Shown: positions 9,496 through 17,705 of the stretch, piece by piece
Layout: each line of letters starts with the position of its first letter
Numbering within the stretch: position 1 is the first letter of the stretch
Origin: Gammaproteobacteria bacterium
Lineage (GTDB): Bacteria > Pseudomonadota > Gammaproteobacteria > Pseudomonadales > Halieaceae
Assembly: GCA_030428835.1 (NCBI GenBank)
Contig: JAUIEP010000028.1
Span: 1-39,053 of the forward strand
DNA: 39,053 bases
Reading direction: 5' to 3'
Position numbers and translations under genes: made by a program
The notes under the pieces: generated by a model
The model's database searches: none
What the model saw: the letters and a program-made list of their open reading frames with translations, nothing else
Told to the model about the DNA's origin: nothing

Positions 9496-10509
9496 TCCCC
9501 GGGGCGTGAAGTCCTTGAGGTGACCGATGATGGCGTCACTTGTCGCCACTGGTTGCTCGCGCAGCAACCAGTGCCCCGCGTCCACCTCCACCTCCTCGAA
9601 AGGCCCCTGCATGAAGCGGCGCTGGGCGTCTACACCGTAGCGTGCGACCGCCGGGTCACTGCCGCCCCAGACGAACAGGGTCGGCGTGGTGACGGCGCCG
9701 CCGGTGTCTGCCTCGGCGGACCCGGTACTGATGTTCGCGCGATACCAGTTGAACGCCGCTGTGAGTGCCCCGGGTTCGCGCAGCATCGCCAGGTACTCGG
9801 CCATCTGGCTCTCCGACATCGGCGCGAGCATGGCGCGCAGCGCCGCCATGTCGCTCATTGCGAAGAGGCTCTCGGCCAGCCAGGGCGTGGCGAACACCAG
9901 GAAGTAGGAACTGCTGCGGCGTTGTTCGGGGTCATTGCGCAGCGCCTCGGTGAACGCCGCGGGGTGCGGAATGGACAGGGCGGACCAACTGGTGATGCGC
10001 GACGGGTCGCTCAACACCATCTGCCAGCCGATCACCGCACCCCAGTCGTGGCCTACCAGGTGGAAGCGCTGCGCACCCAGCGTGGTGGCGAGTTCGAACA
10101 TATCCGCCGCCAGCAGGTCGGCGCGGTAGGCGGCGCTGCCGTCGGGGCGTGCGCCGGGGCTGTAACCGCGTTGGTCGGGCGCGACCACCCGGTACCCCGC
10201 GGCGGCAAGCTGCGGTATGAGGTCCGCGTACATGGCGGAAGTGGTGGGAAAACCGTGCAGCAGGAGCACCAGCGGCGCCTCCGGGTTCTGCCGGAAGCCG
10301 GCTATCCGTGCGCGAAATTCCATACCGCCGCTCGCTATGCGGACCACGCCGTCGGGACTGCCGTGCGCAAACAGCGGCAGCCGCTGCGTGGCGGCGCTGT
10401 ACGTATAGTCGTGATCCAGCGCCGCGCGCGCACTGAAGTGCAGGGCGATGGCCGCCACGGCAACCAGTGCGAGCAATACCAGCGCGATGTTCCTGAGTAT
10501 TCGCAACAT
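9487..10509 (-). CDS. Membrane-anchored alpha/beta hydrolase, epoxide hydrolase/haloalkane dehalogenase type
   Basis: 340 residues from the ATG at 10509, preceded by GGAG; a longer reading from 10596 would put unlikely sequence before the membrane anchor. One N-terminal hydrophobic helix (MLRILRNIALVLLALVAVA) anchors the enzyme with its catalytic domain outside the cytoplasm. The fold motifs are HGFP (oxyanion region), APDQRGY, and nucleophile elbow GHDWGAVIGW, whose Asp marks the epoxide-hydrolase/dehalogenase branch rather than a Ser esterase. A late WGGSDP acid loop and DAGHW catalytic His complete the set. It hydrolyses an ester, epoxide or C-halogen bond through an Asp-ester intermediate; the substrate is unknown. 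It starts 22 bp after the FG-GAP gene and is probably cotranscribed with it. Confidence 0.9.
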   Translation of the reverse strand: MLRILRNIALVLLALVAVAAIALHFSARAALDHDYTYSAATQRLPLFAHGSPDGVVRIASGGMEFRARIAGFRQNPEAPLVLLLHGFPTTSAMYADLIPQLAAAGYRVVAPDQRGYSPGARPDGSAAYRADLLAADMFELATTLGAQRFHLVGHDWGAVIGWQMVLSDPSRITSWSALSIPHPAAFTEALRNDPEQRRSSSYFLVFATPWLAESLFAMSDMAALRAMLAPMSESQMAEYLAMLREPGALTAAFNWYRANISTGSAEADTGGAVTTPTLFVWGGSDPAVARYGVDAQRRFMQGPFEEVEVDAGHWLLREQPVATSDAIIGHLKDFTPRGLL

Positions 10510-10531
10510 GTCGAGGTTCTCCGTGGTTCGG

Positions 10532-12490
10532 TCAGCGTTCGGTGAGTATATGTTTTCCCGGGCCTGCCAACGCGAAGCTCTGCGGGTCGGCGGCACCGGG
10601 CCAGCGCACCCGTGCCTCCAGGGCGCCGTCGTAACTGCCCAGCCCGAAGTGTAGTTGCAGGGTATCCTGCCCCCGGCCGAATCCCGGCCCGATCTCGCGA
10701 TAGCCCAGCAGGTCCCCGGCGGCGTTGTAGAGCTCCACCTGCGCCCCGATCGCGTCGCGATTCGAGCGCGTGCCCTGCAACACGAGCAGCGCGTGGGCGC
10801 CCGGGTCCGGTGTGCTGTTCAGCCACATCTGGTAGGGGCCGACGTGGCCGGGCATCAGGCCGAAACCGTTGGTGAAAAACAGGTCCGGCAGGCCGTCGTT
10901 GTTGAAGAAGCCGTGCACGATCGCGTCGGCGCGGAAGATATCGTCCTGCGCATTCGCCAGTATATGCTCGAAGGTAAACTGCAGGTCGCCCTGGTTGGTG
11001 AGCAGGAACGGCTCGCCGTTGGGCCTGCCTTGGTCCCGCGAGCGGACGCCGGCGATATCTATAAGTCCGTCGTTGTTGAAATCGGCGGCCGTGAGGTAGT
11101 TGGTCCATTCGCGGTGGCGCAGTTGTTCAGGTGCCAGCAGGTGCCAGCCGCGTCCCTGGCGGTTGATCAGCAGGTAGTCCTGCACTTCATCCAGGGGCCG
11201 CTCCTCCATGCCCGCGGTGCCCAGCAGGGAGATGCCCTCGCCGTAGATGATGCCCTTCGACTTCGCCGGCAGTTGCTCGTCGTGACGCCACACGACCTGC
11301 CAGGTCCCCGTGTCCTCCTCGCGCCACAGGTAGGTGCCGGGTGAGCGCATGTCGGCTGGCTTGCCCGCGGCCTCGCTGTGAGTCAGTTGCCCGCGCCGCT
11401 GCTTCGGGTGCATGCCCCCGCGCCCGATGAAAATATCCGAGGCATCCACCCTGGCGCGCCCCTCGCTGGCGATATGCTGCACGAAGTCAAAGCGCAGCGT
11501 GTCCGAGGTGGCGGTGAAGCTCAGCGCATCTTCCGGGTCCCGGGCCTGGCGTTCCACAACGAAGTGAATTTCGTCGCGATTACTGGAGATGTTGTCGCCG
11601 CCCGAATGGCTGGCGGTCGCGCCGAGGTAGAGGTCCGGGTAGCCGTCGTTGTTGAAGTCGGCCACGGCGCCACTGCGTACCTTGCGCAGGCCGTCGATGA
11701 TCGAACTGACGTGCTCGAGCCGGCCGTTATTGTTGCGGTACAGGGCCGCGCGTTCGGTAGCGATGCTGAGGAAGTCCGGGTCGCCGTCGCGGTCGTAGTC
11801 GAACACCAGGTCCCGGCCGTCCGAGGTGATGCGCGCGTTCAGGGGTGCGTCTCGAGCCACCTGCAACGCGAGTCTGCCGGGCGTGCTGCGGTTGGTGACG
11901 TACAGGTTGGTCGACTCGTCGCGCCGCTTGTGGATCGCCGTGAGATAGAGGTCCACGTGCGTGCCGTCGGGGCTGGCGATGGGGTGGAAGACCCGCGCGC
12001 GCCAGCGCGGGTAGGCGATGTCCGAGTCCGCCGAGGCTTCCGTAAAGGCCAGGGAGCCGCGCTCCACCAGTTCGTTGCGGAAGACGCGATTGACTGAGCC
12101 GGCGCCGATCCCGTCAGCACCGCCACCGGCGTAGATGAAGTCGCGATCGCCGTCGTTGTCCAGGTCGACGAAGGTATAGGCGTGACGGTCGTCGAAGCCG
12201 GTCAGCGGGGCGGGCAGTGGCTGCTCGATAAAGCGGCCGTCGCGGTTCAGAAAGAGCGCGGGTGGGTGGCCGTGGTGGCCGACGAACAGGTCGTCCAGGC
12301 CGTCGTTGTCGAGATCCGTCGCAACCGTGGCGAAGCTCGGCGCGTAGCGGACAAGGCCGGCGTTCCGGGTGTGGTCTGTAAACTGGACAGGCGGAGCGCT
12401 TGCGCGCGGTTCGCGCTGTAATAGCGCGAACAGGATGCCTATGAGCGCGCAGCAGGCGATGATGGCGGGCGCGCCGTTGAATCTGGACAA
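10532..12490 (-). CDS. CRTAC1-family FG-GAP/VCBS repeat protein with ASPIC/UnbV C-terminus
   Basis: 652 residues from a TTG start that is fixed by GAAGGAAG five bases upstream. An N-terminal hydrophobic segment (AIIACCALIGILFALL) is a signal or anchor. The body carries repeated FG-GAP/VCBS blades with Ca2+-binding D-x-D-x-D-G loops: DLDNDGLDD, DLDNDGDRD, DYDRDGDPD, DFNNDGYPD, DFNNDGLID. The last ~85 residues (NRDAIGAQVELY...VRWPG) match the ASPIC/UnbV domain that ends CRTAC1-like proteins. The fold is an extracytoplasmic beta-propeller; no enzymatic residues are recognised. It sits between the carotenoid-oxygenase gene (75 bp upstream) and the hydrolase gene (22 bp downstream), all co-directional. 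This suggests a three-gene unit in which it has a binding or surface role, which is inference. Confidence 0.9.
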   Translation of the reverse strand: MSRFNGAPAIIACCALIGILFALLQREPRASAPPVQFTDHTRNAGLVRYAPSFATVATDLDNDGLDDLFVGHHGHPPALFLNRDGRFIEQPLPAPLTGFDDRHAYTFVDLDNDGDRDFIYAGGGADGIGAGSVNRVFRNELVERGSLAFTEASADSDIAYPRWRARVFHPIASPDGTHVDLYLTAIHKRRDESTNLYVTNRSTPGRLALQVARDAPLNARITSDGRDLVFDYDRDGDPDFLSIATERAALYRNNNGRLEHVSSIIDGLRKVRSGAVADFNNDGYPDLYLGATASHSGGDNISSNRDEIHFVVERQARDPEDALSFTATSDTLRFDFVQHIASEGRARVDASDIFIGRGGMHPKQRRGQLTHSEAAGKPADMRSPGTYLWREEDTGTWQVVWRHDEQLPAKSKGIIYGEGISLLGTAGMEERPLDEVQDYLLINRQGRGWHLLAPEQLRHREWTNYLTAADFNNDGLIDIAGVRSRDQGRPNGEPFLLTNQGDLQFTFEHILANAQDDIFRADAIVHGFFNNDGLPDLFFTNGFGLMPGHVGPYQMWLNSTPDPGAHALLVLQGTRSNRDAIGAQVELYNAAGDLLGYREIGPGFGRGQDTLQLHFGLGSYDGALEARVRWPGAADPQSFALAGPGKHILTER

Positions 12491-12565
12491 GGATGCTTCC
12501 TTCGTTCGGTAGTTGCCCGTTGCAGGATGGGTTTGCGCAGGCCCTGACAGTGCGGGACGTGTGGC

Positions 12566-13876
12566 CTAGAAGGGCACCCAACTGCCGTGGAAGCCCATCG
12601 GTACGCGGGCGGGCAGCAGGACGCGAGCCACGGGTTTTTCCGACATGGTGCTCGCGTCGAGGATCAGCACCTCGCCGCGCTCCGTGCCGCGATCGCAGAT
12701 ATAGGACAGCAGCCAGCCGTCATCCTCGCTCGTCCCGTCGGGGTCCTTCACGAAGACGGCCTCGCTGCCCTCGCGGCCCGCACCCAGTTCCACGGCCTTC
12801 GAGCTGCAGTCTCGCATGTCGAACTTGATATAGCGCTCACCGAACGGGGCGCTCTCGGCGAGTCCGGCCATGTAGCCGTAGCGGTGTTTACGGCCGACGA
12901 GGCTGTCGCAGACGCGCGGGAACTCCGTTGAGCGGTCGTCGAGCTGCGTCTCGCTGACGCGGCCTGCCCGGGTGTCGATCACCCAGCGATTGAGTACGGC
13001 CGGGCCGTCATCAGCGGTGCCGATGCGCGCGTAGCGGCAGATATCGATGACGATGTTGTCGCCGTCTTCGAAGGCGTTGACCGGGTGATAGGCGTAGCAC
13101 GGGTTGATGTCGTACCACACGACGTCGGTATTGCCGCCGTTGCGCGGCATGACGCCGAGGCGCGCGCCGTGGTCGGGGTCCCAGCGCAGCGGCAGGCCGC
13201 CGCCCCCGAGGGCTTCGAGGTCCCACAGTGCCGGCAGGTCCATCCAGATCACATGGTTCTCGGTGATATTGAAGTCGTGCATCATGGTGGCGGCGGGCAC
13301 GTCGATCACTTCACTCTGCACCAGTTCGCCGGCCGCGCTCACGCGGTGGTAGGTAAGGAACGGCGGCGCCAGCCCGTAGGCAAAGAAGAGCATCTCGCCA
13401 TTGGTCGCGCACACCTTGGGGTGGGCGGTCATCGGCGTGTTCAGTTTGCCACCGAAGTCCCAGGCACCCACGGTGTCCAGTTGCGGTGAGATTTCCCACG
13501 GCAGGTGCGCCTCCTCGAGTGCGAGGATCCTGCCCGCGTGCTGGATGACGTGAGTGTTCGCCGCGGACTTGTGCAGGTCGAGCATGGTCTCCACGGCGTT
13601 CGCGTCCGGGTCTTCCCACAGGGGAGTGCGCACGTAGCGGTTGCGGTACCAGTTGGCCCTGCCGTTCTCGAACTCGACGCCGTGGATCATGCCGTTGCCG
13701 AAAAACCAGTGGTCGGACCAGCCGGTCTGGGGATTGGGGCCGTTGCGCAGCAGGCGGCCGTTGAGGGCCGGTGGAATGGCGCCGATGACCTGCATGCCCT
13801 CCGCGCTGACCTCCTCGGTAACCGGTGCGAAGTTGTCGCGCAGGTGGAAGGGTTTCTCTACGATCGCCTGGTTCAT
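12566..13876 (-). CDS. Carotenoid oxygenase family protein (non-heme Fe2+ dioxygenase)
   Basis: 436 residues from ATG 13876; a TTG at 13891 is possible but adds only MRGPA. The four iron-ligand histidines of the RPE65/apocarotenoid/lignostilbene dioxygenase family are visible: H152 (TAHPKV), H200 (MMHDFN), H264 (YHPVNA) and H430 (GFHGSW). The Glu-bearing and blade motifs (NGRLLRNGPNP near the start, HWFFGNGMIHG) are also typical. There is no signal peptide, so the enzyme is cytoplasmic. The family cleaves a C=C double bond of carotenoids, apocarotenoids or stilbenes with O2 to give two carbonyl products. The substrate here is unknown. It is divergent from a TonB receptor and heads a run with the FG-GAP protein and the hydrolase, which supports degradation of an imported unsaturated compound. 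Confidence 0.94.
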   Translation of the reverse strand: MNQAIVEKPFHLRDNFAPVTEEVSAEGMQVIGAIPPALNGRLLRNGPNPQTGWSDHWFFGNGMIHGVEFENGRANWYRNRYVRTPLWEDPDANAVETMLDLHKSAANTHVIQHAGRILALEEAHLPWEISPQLDTVGAWDFGGKLNTPMTAHPKVCATNGEMLFFAYGLAPPFLTYHRVSAAGELVQSEVIDVPAATMMHDFNITENHVIWMDLPALWDLEALGGGGLPLRWDPDHGARLGVMPRNGGNTDVVWYDINPCYAYHPVNAFEDGDNIVIDICRYARIGTADDGPAVLNRWVIDTRAGRVSETQLDDRSTEFPRVCDSLVGRKHRYGYMAGLAESAPFGERYIKFDMRDCSSKAVELGAGREGSEAVFVKDPDGTSEDDGWLLSYICDRGTERGEVLILDASTMSEKPVARVLLPARVPMGFHGSWVPF

Positions 13877-14082
13877 GGCTGGCCCCCGCAATAATTGTGA
13901 TAACTAGCAGTATAGATGGCCCGGATAGGCCCCGCACGCCTCCCGGAGGCCGGTGAGGGTGCCCCGGGCGGGGTCGTTCGGTCCCCGGATAGCCGCTACC
14001 CTGCCGGGGTATTCTGGTCTATCATGCGTCGCATGGGCTCCGGCGCAACGGACTGCCGGTCCGGTATCAGCCCGCAGCAGTA

Positions 14083-14107
14083 TAACGATAACTGTACATA
14101 ACGATAA
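14083..14107 (+). promoter_or_regulatory. Direct repeat TAACGATAA upstream of the TonB receptor
   Basis: TAACGATAA occurs at 14083-14091 and again at 14099-14107 (16-bp period), just before the GAGG ribosome-binding site of the receptor gene. A related GTGATAAC lies at 13896-13903 near the start of the divergent dioxygenase gene. This could be a regulator site in the 243-bp divergent region; no specific regulator is identified. Confidence 0.3.
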
Positions 14108-14119
14108 TGAGGTAGTTTT

Positions 14120-16636
14120 ATGTCCGCTCGCTCACCCAGGGCTCCCCTGGCCGTTGCTATTGCACTCACCGCCGCCGCACCGCTGAGCCACGCCCAGCTG
14201 ATGCTGGAGGAAGTCATCGTCACGGCGCAGAAACGCGCCGAGAGTCTCCAGGACGTCCCGATCTCGGTATCCGCCATGCAGGGCGACAAGATCAACGACG
14301 CCGGCATCGCCAACATGTCGGCCCTGGCCGACTACATCCCCAACTTCAAGATGGGCGATGCGCCGGTGAGCACCAACATTTACATGCGCGGCATGGGCTC
14401 CAGTAACAACCAGGCCTTCGAGCAGTCCGTGGGCATGTACATCGACGGCATCTACATGGGCCGCGGGCGCCAGTACCGTTCGCCGTTCATGGACATCGAG
14501 CGGGTGGAGGTGCTGCGCGGGCCACAGGGTACGCTGTTCGGCAAGAACACCGTGGCGGGCGCGGTCAGCGTGATCACCGCGTCGCCGAGCCTCGACGACG
14601 ACATCAACGGCAGCATCCAGGCCTCTGCTGAAACCAATGACGGTTTCATCACAGAGGGCGTGGTCAGCGGCGCCCTCACGGACAGCTTCGCCCTGCGCCT
14701 GGCGGCCAAGTACCGCGAGACGGAAGGGTACGTGGAGAACACGCTGCTCAAGCAGGACGAGCCCGAGATCGAGGAGACGGTCTACCGCCTGACCGCGGTG
14801 TGGGAAATCACCGACAACTTCGACGCCAATATCAAGTGGGGCCAGTCGGAGTACGAGCGCGACGGCGTGGCGTCAGGCGTTTCGACGTACCTGGGTACCG
14901 TCGAGGAACGCGACGCGCTCGTGCCGAACCGCAGCCTGTTCGCCAACTCGGCCTACCAGGTGATGGATGCGGTCTTCCCGGGCTTCGCCGACGAGGTGCG
15001 CAAGGACTTCTCCATCTTCAAGGACAACGGCGAGGGTGTGCTCGGTAGCGACGGTATCGGCATCAACCCCGAGTCCAGCGACAACGACACGGACAACGGC
15101 GTACTCACGCTCAACTACTATGCCGGCGAGTACACCGTGACGTCTATTACCGGCTATTCCTACTACCAGTATGTCGACGGCGCCGACGTCGACTGGCTGC
15201 CCCTGCAGTTCATCCATCGCGACGACGACCAGGAGTTCGAGCAGTACAGCCAGGAGTTCCGCATCGCGTCCCCGACCGGCGGCTTCTTCGAATACCTGGC
15301 CGGTTTCTACTACGAGGAAAGCAACCTGAAGTTCGACCGCGACGTGACCATCGATACCAGCCTGGGCGGCCAGCTCCAGGGTGTGCTCGGCATTCCGAAC
15401 ATCACGTCGTTCCTGTCGGGTTTCATGTACACGCCTGACCAGATTCGACGCACCCACCTGTACGACCTGGACTCTGAGTCCTATGCACTGTTTGCCCAGG
15501 GTACCTTTAATTTCACGGACTTCTGGCGCGTCACGGTAGGACTGCGCTATACCGAGGAGACGAAAGACGTATCGAGCCGCCAGTACCTCAGCGACGATAT
15601 CACCGGTCTCGGTGTTCCCAGCGAGAACTACTTCCTGGGTGAGATCGAGGCGGAGAACTTCGATACCTACCGCTACAACTACAACGAAAATCGCGAGACC
15701 GACGAGCTGTTGCCTTCGATCAACACGCAGTTCGATATTAACGACGATATGATGGTATACGCTGCCTATTCCGAAGGCTTCAAGAGCGGCGGCTTCACCG
15801 GTGCCGACGACGGCATGCCCGATAACCTCGGCCAGCAGGTCGAGCCCAACGTGGGCGCGTTTGCCTGGCCCTGCGAGACCGGCCAGGACTGGCGCGACTG
15901 CTACGACGAGACCAACCCGTCCGACGACTTCGAGTTCGACGACGAGAAGGTGAAGGCCCTGGAGTTCGGCGGCAAACACACGCTCCTTGAAGGCGCCATG
16001 AACTTCAACTGGGCCTGGTTTTACACGGAGTATGACAACCTGCAGACCTCGATCTTCAAGGGTCTCGGCTTCGGTGTAACCAATGCGGCAGAGGTAACTG
16101 TCACCGGTTTCGAATTCGATGTCCTGTGGCTCGCGGCTGAGGGCCTGCAGATCGGCCTGAACGGTGCCTGGCTGGATTCCGAGTACGACTCCTACTCCGA
16201 CGCACCCTGTAGCGCTGTGCAACTCGATGCAGACCCGCTCTGCGGCCAGCCCGGCGGCGTCACCGACAATGACCTGAAAGGCGAGAACACGACCTTCGCG
16301 CCGGACTACACGGCGGCGGCGTTCTTCCAGTACGACGTGCCGATCAGTGACAGCATGGAGTTCTTCGCCGGCGGTGAAGTGAACTACTCCGACTCCTACG
16401 ACACGCAGGGTGACCTCGACCCGGAAGATCAGGTCGACGACTACACCAAGGTGAACCTGCGCTTCGGTATCCGCGGTGGCGACGGCGCCTGGGAAGTCAT
16501 GGTGTACGGCCGCAATATCACGGACGAGGAAGTGGCGGCCTACGGCTTCGACGTGCCGGTACTGGCCGGTTCACACGCCGACATGTACGACGAGGGCGAG
16601 GTGTACGGGGCGCGGTTCCGCTACATTTTCCAGTAG
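14120..16636 (+). CDS. TonB-dependent outer-membrane receptor
   Basis: 838 residues with ATG preceded by GAGG seven bases upstream. A cleavable signal peptide (SPRAPLAVAIALTAAAPLSHAQ) leads into a TonB-box region, LEEVIVTAQKR. The plug carries QDVPISVS, MRGMG, VGMYIDGIYMGR, IERVEVLRGPQGTLFGKNT and AGAVSVIT, and the barrel ends ARFRYIFQ. This is the large alphaproteobacterial/gammaproteobacterial class of receptors (IroN/FecA-like plug) often linked to hydrophobic or aromatic carbon sources rather than only to siderophores; the actual ligand is unknown. It is divergent from the dioxygenase/FG-GAP/hydrolase run and monocistronic, since a strong terminator follows 16 bp after the stop. I infer that it imports the substrate that run processes. 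Confidence 0.95.
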   Translation: MSARSPRAPLAVAIALTAAAPLSHAQLMLEEVIVTAQKRAESLQDVPISVSAMQGDKINDAGIANMSALADYIPNFKMGDAPVSTNIYMRGMGSSNNQAFEQSVGMYIDGIYMGRGRQYRSPFMDIERVEVLRGPQGTLFGKNTVAGAVSVITASPSLDDDINGSIQASAETNDGFITEGVVSGALTDSFALRLAAKYRETEGYVENTLLKQDEPEIEETVYRLTAVWEITDNFDANIKWGQSEYERDGVASGVSTYLGTVEERDALVPNRSLFANSAYQVMDAVFPGFADEVRKDFSIFKDNGEGVLGSDGIGINPESSDNDTDNGVLTLNYYAGEYTVTSITGYSYYQYVDGADVDWLPLQFIHRDDDQEFEQYSQEFRIASPTGGFFEYLAGFYYEESNLKFDRDVTIDTSLGGQLQGVLGIPNITSFLSGFMYTPDQIRRTHLYDLDSESYALFAQGTFNFTDFWRVTVGLRYTEETKDVSSRQYLSDDITGLGVPSENYFLGEIEAENFDTYRYNYNENRETDELLPSINTQFDINDDMMVYAAYSEGFKSGGFTGADDGMPDNLGQQVEPNVGAFAWPCETGQDWRDCYDETNPSDDFEFDDEKVKALEFGGKHTLLEGAMNFNWAWFYTEYDNLQTSIFKGLGFGVTNAAEVTVTGFEFDVLWLAAEGLQIGLNGAWLDSEYDSYSDAPCSAVQLDADPLCGQPGGVTDNDLKGENTTFAPDYTAAAFFQYDVPISDSMEFFAGGEVNYSDSYDTQGDLDPEDQVDDYTKVNLRFGIRGGDGAWEVMVYGRNITDEEVAAYGFDVPVLAGSHADMYDEGEVYGARFRYIFQ

Positions 16637-16652
16637 GCTCTCCGCAAAAGAC

Positions 16653-16682
16653 AAAGGCCCGGCAATGCCGGGCCTTTTTTTT
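16653..16682 (+). terminator. Rho-independent terminator after the TonB receptor
   Basis: GGCCCGGC / GCCGGGCC form a perfect 8-bp stem with an AAT loop (16656-16674). Eight T residues follow and three A residues precede it, so the stem can extend by A-T pairs and may also work on the other strand. Confidence 0.93.
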
Positions 16683-16724
16683 ACCGTCGTTTTATTCGGG
16701 GCGTGTCCGAACGTGGCGCCCAAC

Positions 16725-16748
16725 CTGTGGGGTCGAATTTATTCGACC
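16725..16748 (+). repeat. Palindromic repeat, copy 1
   Basis: The core GTCGAATTTATTCGAC (16732-16747) has 7-bp inverted arms around TT and is led by CTGTGGG. It is one of three copies in the gap between 16637 and 16971, a stretch that otherwise contains only the terminator and no gene I can support. It is a REP-like dispersed element by structure. Confidence 0.8.
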
Positions 16749-16816
16749 GTGGCGGGTGCCAGCATTGAAGAGGGATGTCTGCCGAGGACTCCCTGCGTGG
16801 GCGGGTTCCACAAACC

Positions 16817-16915
16817 CTGTAGGGTCGAATTTATTCGACGTAGCACGCGCTCTCGATACGAGCGATCGCCCGTATTGAGGTCTGGGTTCCACGTCGAATA
16901 AATTCGACCCTACAG
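16817..16915. repeat. Palindromic repeat copies 2 and 3 as a 25-bp perfect inverted pair (REP doublet)
   Basis: Copy 2 (16817-16841) and copy 3 (16891-16915) are exact reverse complements over 25 bp, each with the GTCGAATTTATTCGAC core and a flanking CTGTAGG. They are separated by 49 bp. The string GGGTTCCAC recurs just before both copies. Together they can form one large hairpin or several small ones, the layout of a bacterial interspersed mosaic element. Confidence 0.85.
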
Positions 16916-16971
16916 CATCACCCCATCACAGCACCAGGGGTACACAGTGCCAGCAGGGCCGCCGGGCCGGT

Positions 16972-17400
16972 TTAACCCAACTCAACCAGCGCGAACGCCC
17001 ACCCGCGTCCAGCCAGGTTCTCCAGCACGCCGGCCAGCTTCTGCAGTGCCGGGGGCAACGTCCCGTCGTCGTACGACACGCCGGGCGCCAGCAGCGCGCG
17101 ACATGTCGCCGCCCTTTGCCTGCCGCCGAGGAACAGTATCGCGTCCGGCTTTGCCCGGAGGTTGCGGACCCAGAAGGAGCGCTCGCCGCGAAAGGTGCTC
17201 AGCAGGCAGTACCTGCCGAGCCGGGTGGCCAAAAGGGGAGTGCGCCGCGCCTGGCCGCTGAGGTAGCCGGTGCTTTCCAGCACGACCAGTGTGCCGGGCG
17301 CGAGGCGCGAGGAGAGCACGCCGGTGCGCACCAGCGGTTCCACCACGCTGTTGAGTGTGCGGAAAAACTGCCGCTCGAGGCGCGGCGCGAGGGTTGTCAT
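16972..17400 (-). CDS. Nitroreductase/quinone-reductase family protein (Ddn-like, PF04075 type)
   Basis: 142 residues, ATG start. The body resembles the Ddn/Rv3547 family of small split-beta-barrel proteins: GQARRTPLL, then RYCLLSTFRGERSFWVRNLRAKP, then VSYDDGTLP. In actinobacteria these use deazaflavin F420 to reduce quinones or nitro compounds. Whether this member binds F420, FMN or neither cannot be told from sequence, because the cofactor contacts are mainly backbone. There is no signal peptide. It lies downstream of and co-directional with alkB-rubredoxin but 123 bp away, so it may be expressed on its own. Confidence 0.75.
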   Translation of the reverse strand: MTTLAPRLERQFFRTLNSVVEPLVRTGVLSSRLAPGTLVVLESTGYLSGQARRTPLLATRLGRYCLLSTFRGERSFWVRNLRAKPDAILFLGGRQRAATCRALLAPGVSYDDGTLPPALQKLAGVLENLAGRGWAFALVELG

Positions 17401-17523
17401 CGTGGTAGCTCCTGCTGGAATGCTTGCTGGGTGCGCGACACTGTACGCGAGAGTGTACCTGTCATCCTACGTGACAAGCTCGGTCGCGGATCAGGTGCGT
17501 GGGGTGTTGGCGGGGACGGAGCG

Positions 17524-17691
17524 TCAGTCCTCGACGGGCTCGAAATCTTCCTTGTAGCGCACTGCGCAATCGGGGCAGGTGAAGTCCTCGGGCAGCGACT
17601 CGAACGACGTACCGGGGGGGTAGCCCTCGTGGGCATCCCCCCGGTCTTCATCGTAGGTGTACTCGCATCCCGGACAGCGGAATTTGCCCAT
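17524..17691 (-). CDS. Rubredoxin
   Basis: A 55-residue iron-sulfur protein with both CxxC knuckles, C6-P-G-C9 and C39-P-D-C42, which hold one Fe(Cys)4 centre. The usual aromatic core (Y11, Y13, F30, F37) and the acidic C-terminus are present. It starts at ATG 17691, preceded by GGGAG, 14 bp after the alkB stop, so the two genes are one operon. In alkane oxidation, rubredoxin passes electrons from rubredoxin reductase to the AlkB di-iron site. No reductase gene is in this window. The length is that of a single-domain AlkG2/RubA-type rubredoxin. Confidence 0.97.
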   Translation of the reverse strand: MGKFRCPGCEYTYDEDRGDAHEGYPPGTSFESLPEDFTCPDCAVRYKEDFEPVED

Positions 17692-17705
17692 ACCAGAGTC
17701 TCCCG

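Noticed and set aside
14873-16222. Minus-strand frame of 449 codons antisense to the second TonB receptor
   Set aside because: The receptor reads through without interruption with plug and barrel motifs; the antisense frame is a GC-bias artefact.
16725-16915. CRISPR-like repeat array
   Set aside because: Only three copies, uneven spacing and mixed orientation, each internally palindromic; REP-like, with no cas genes.
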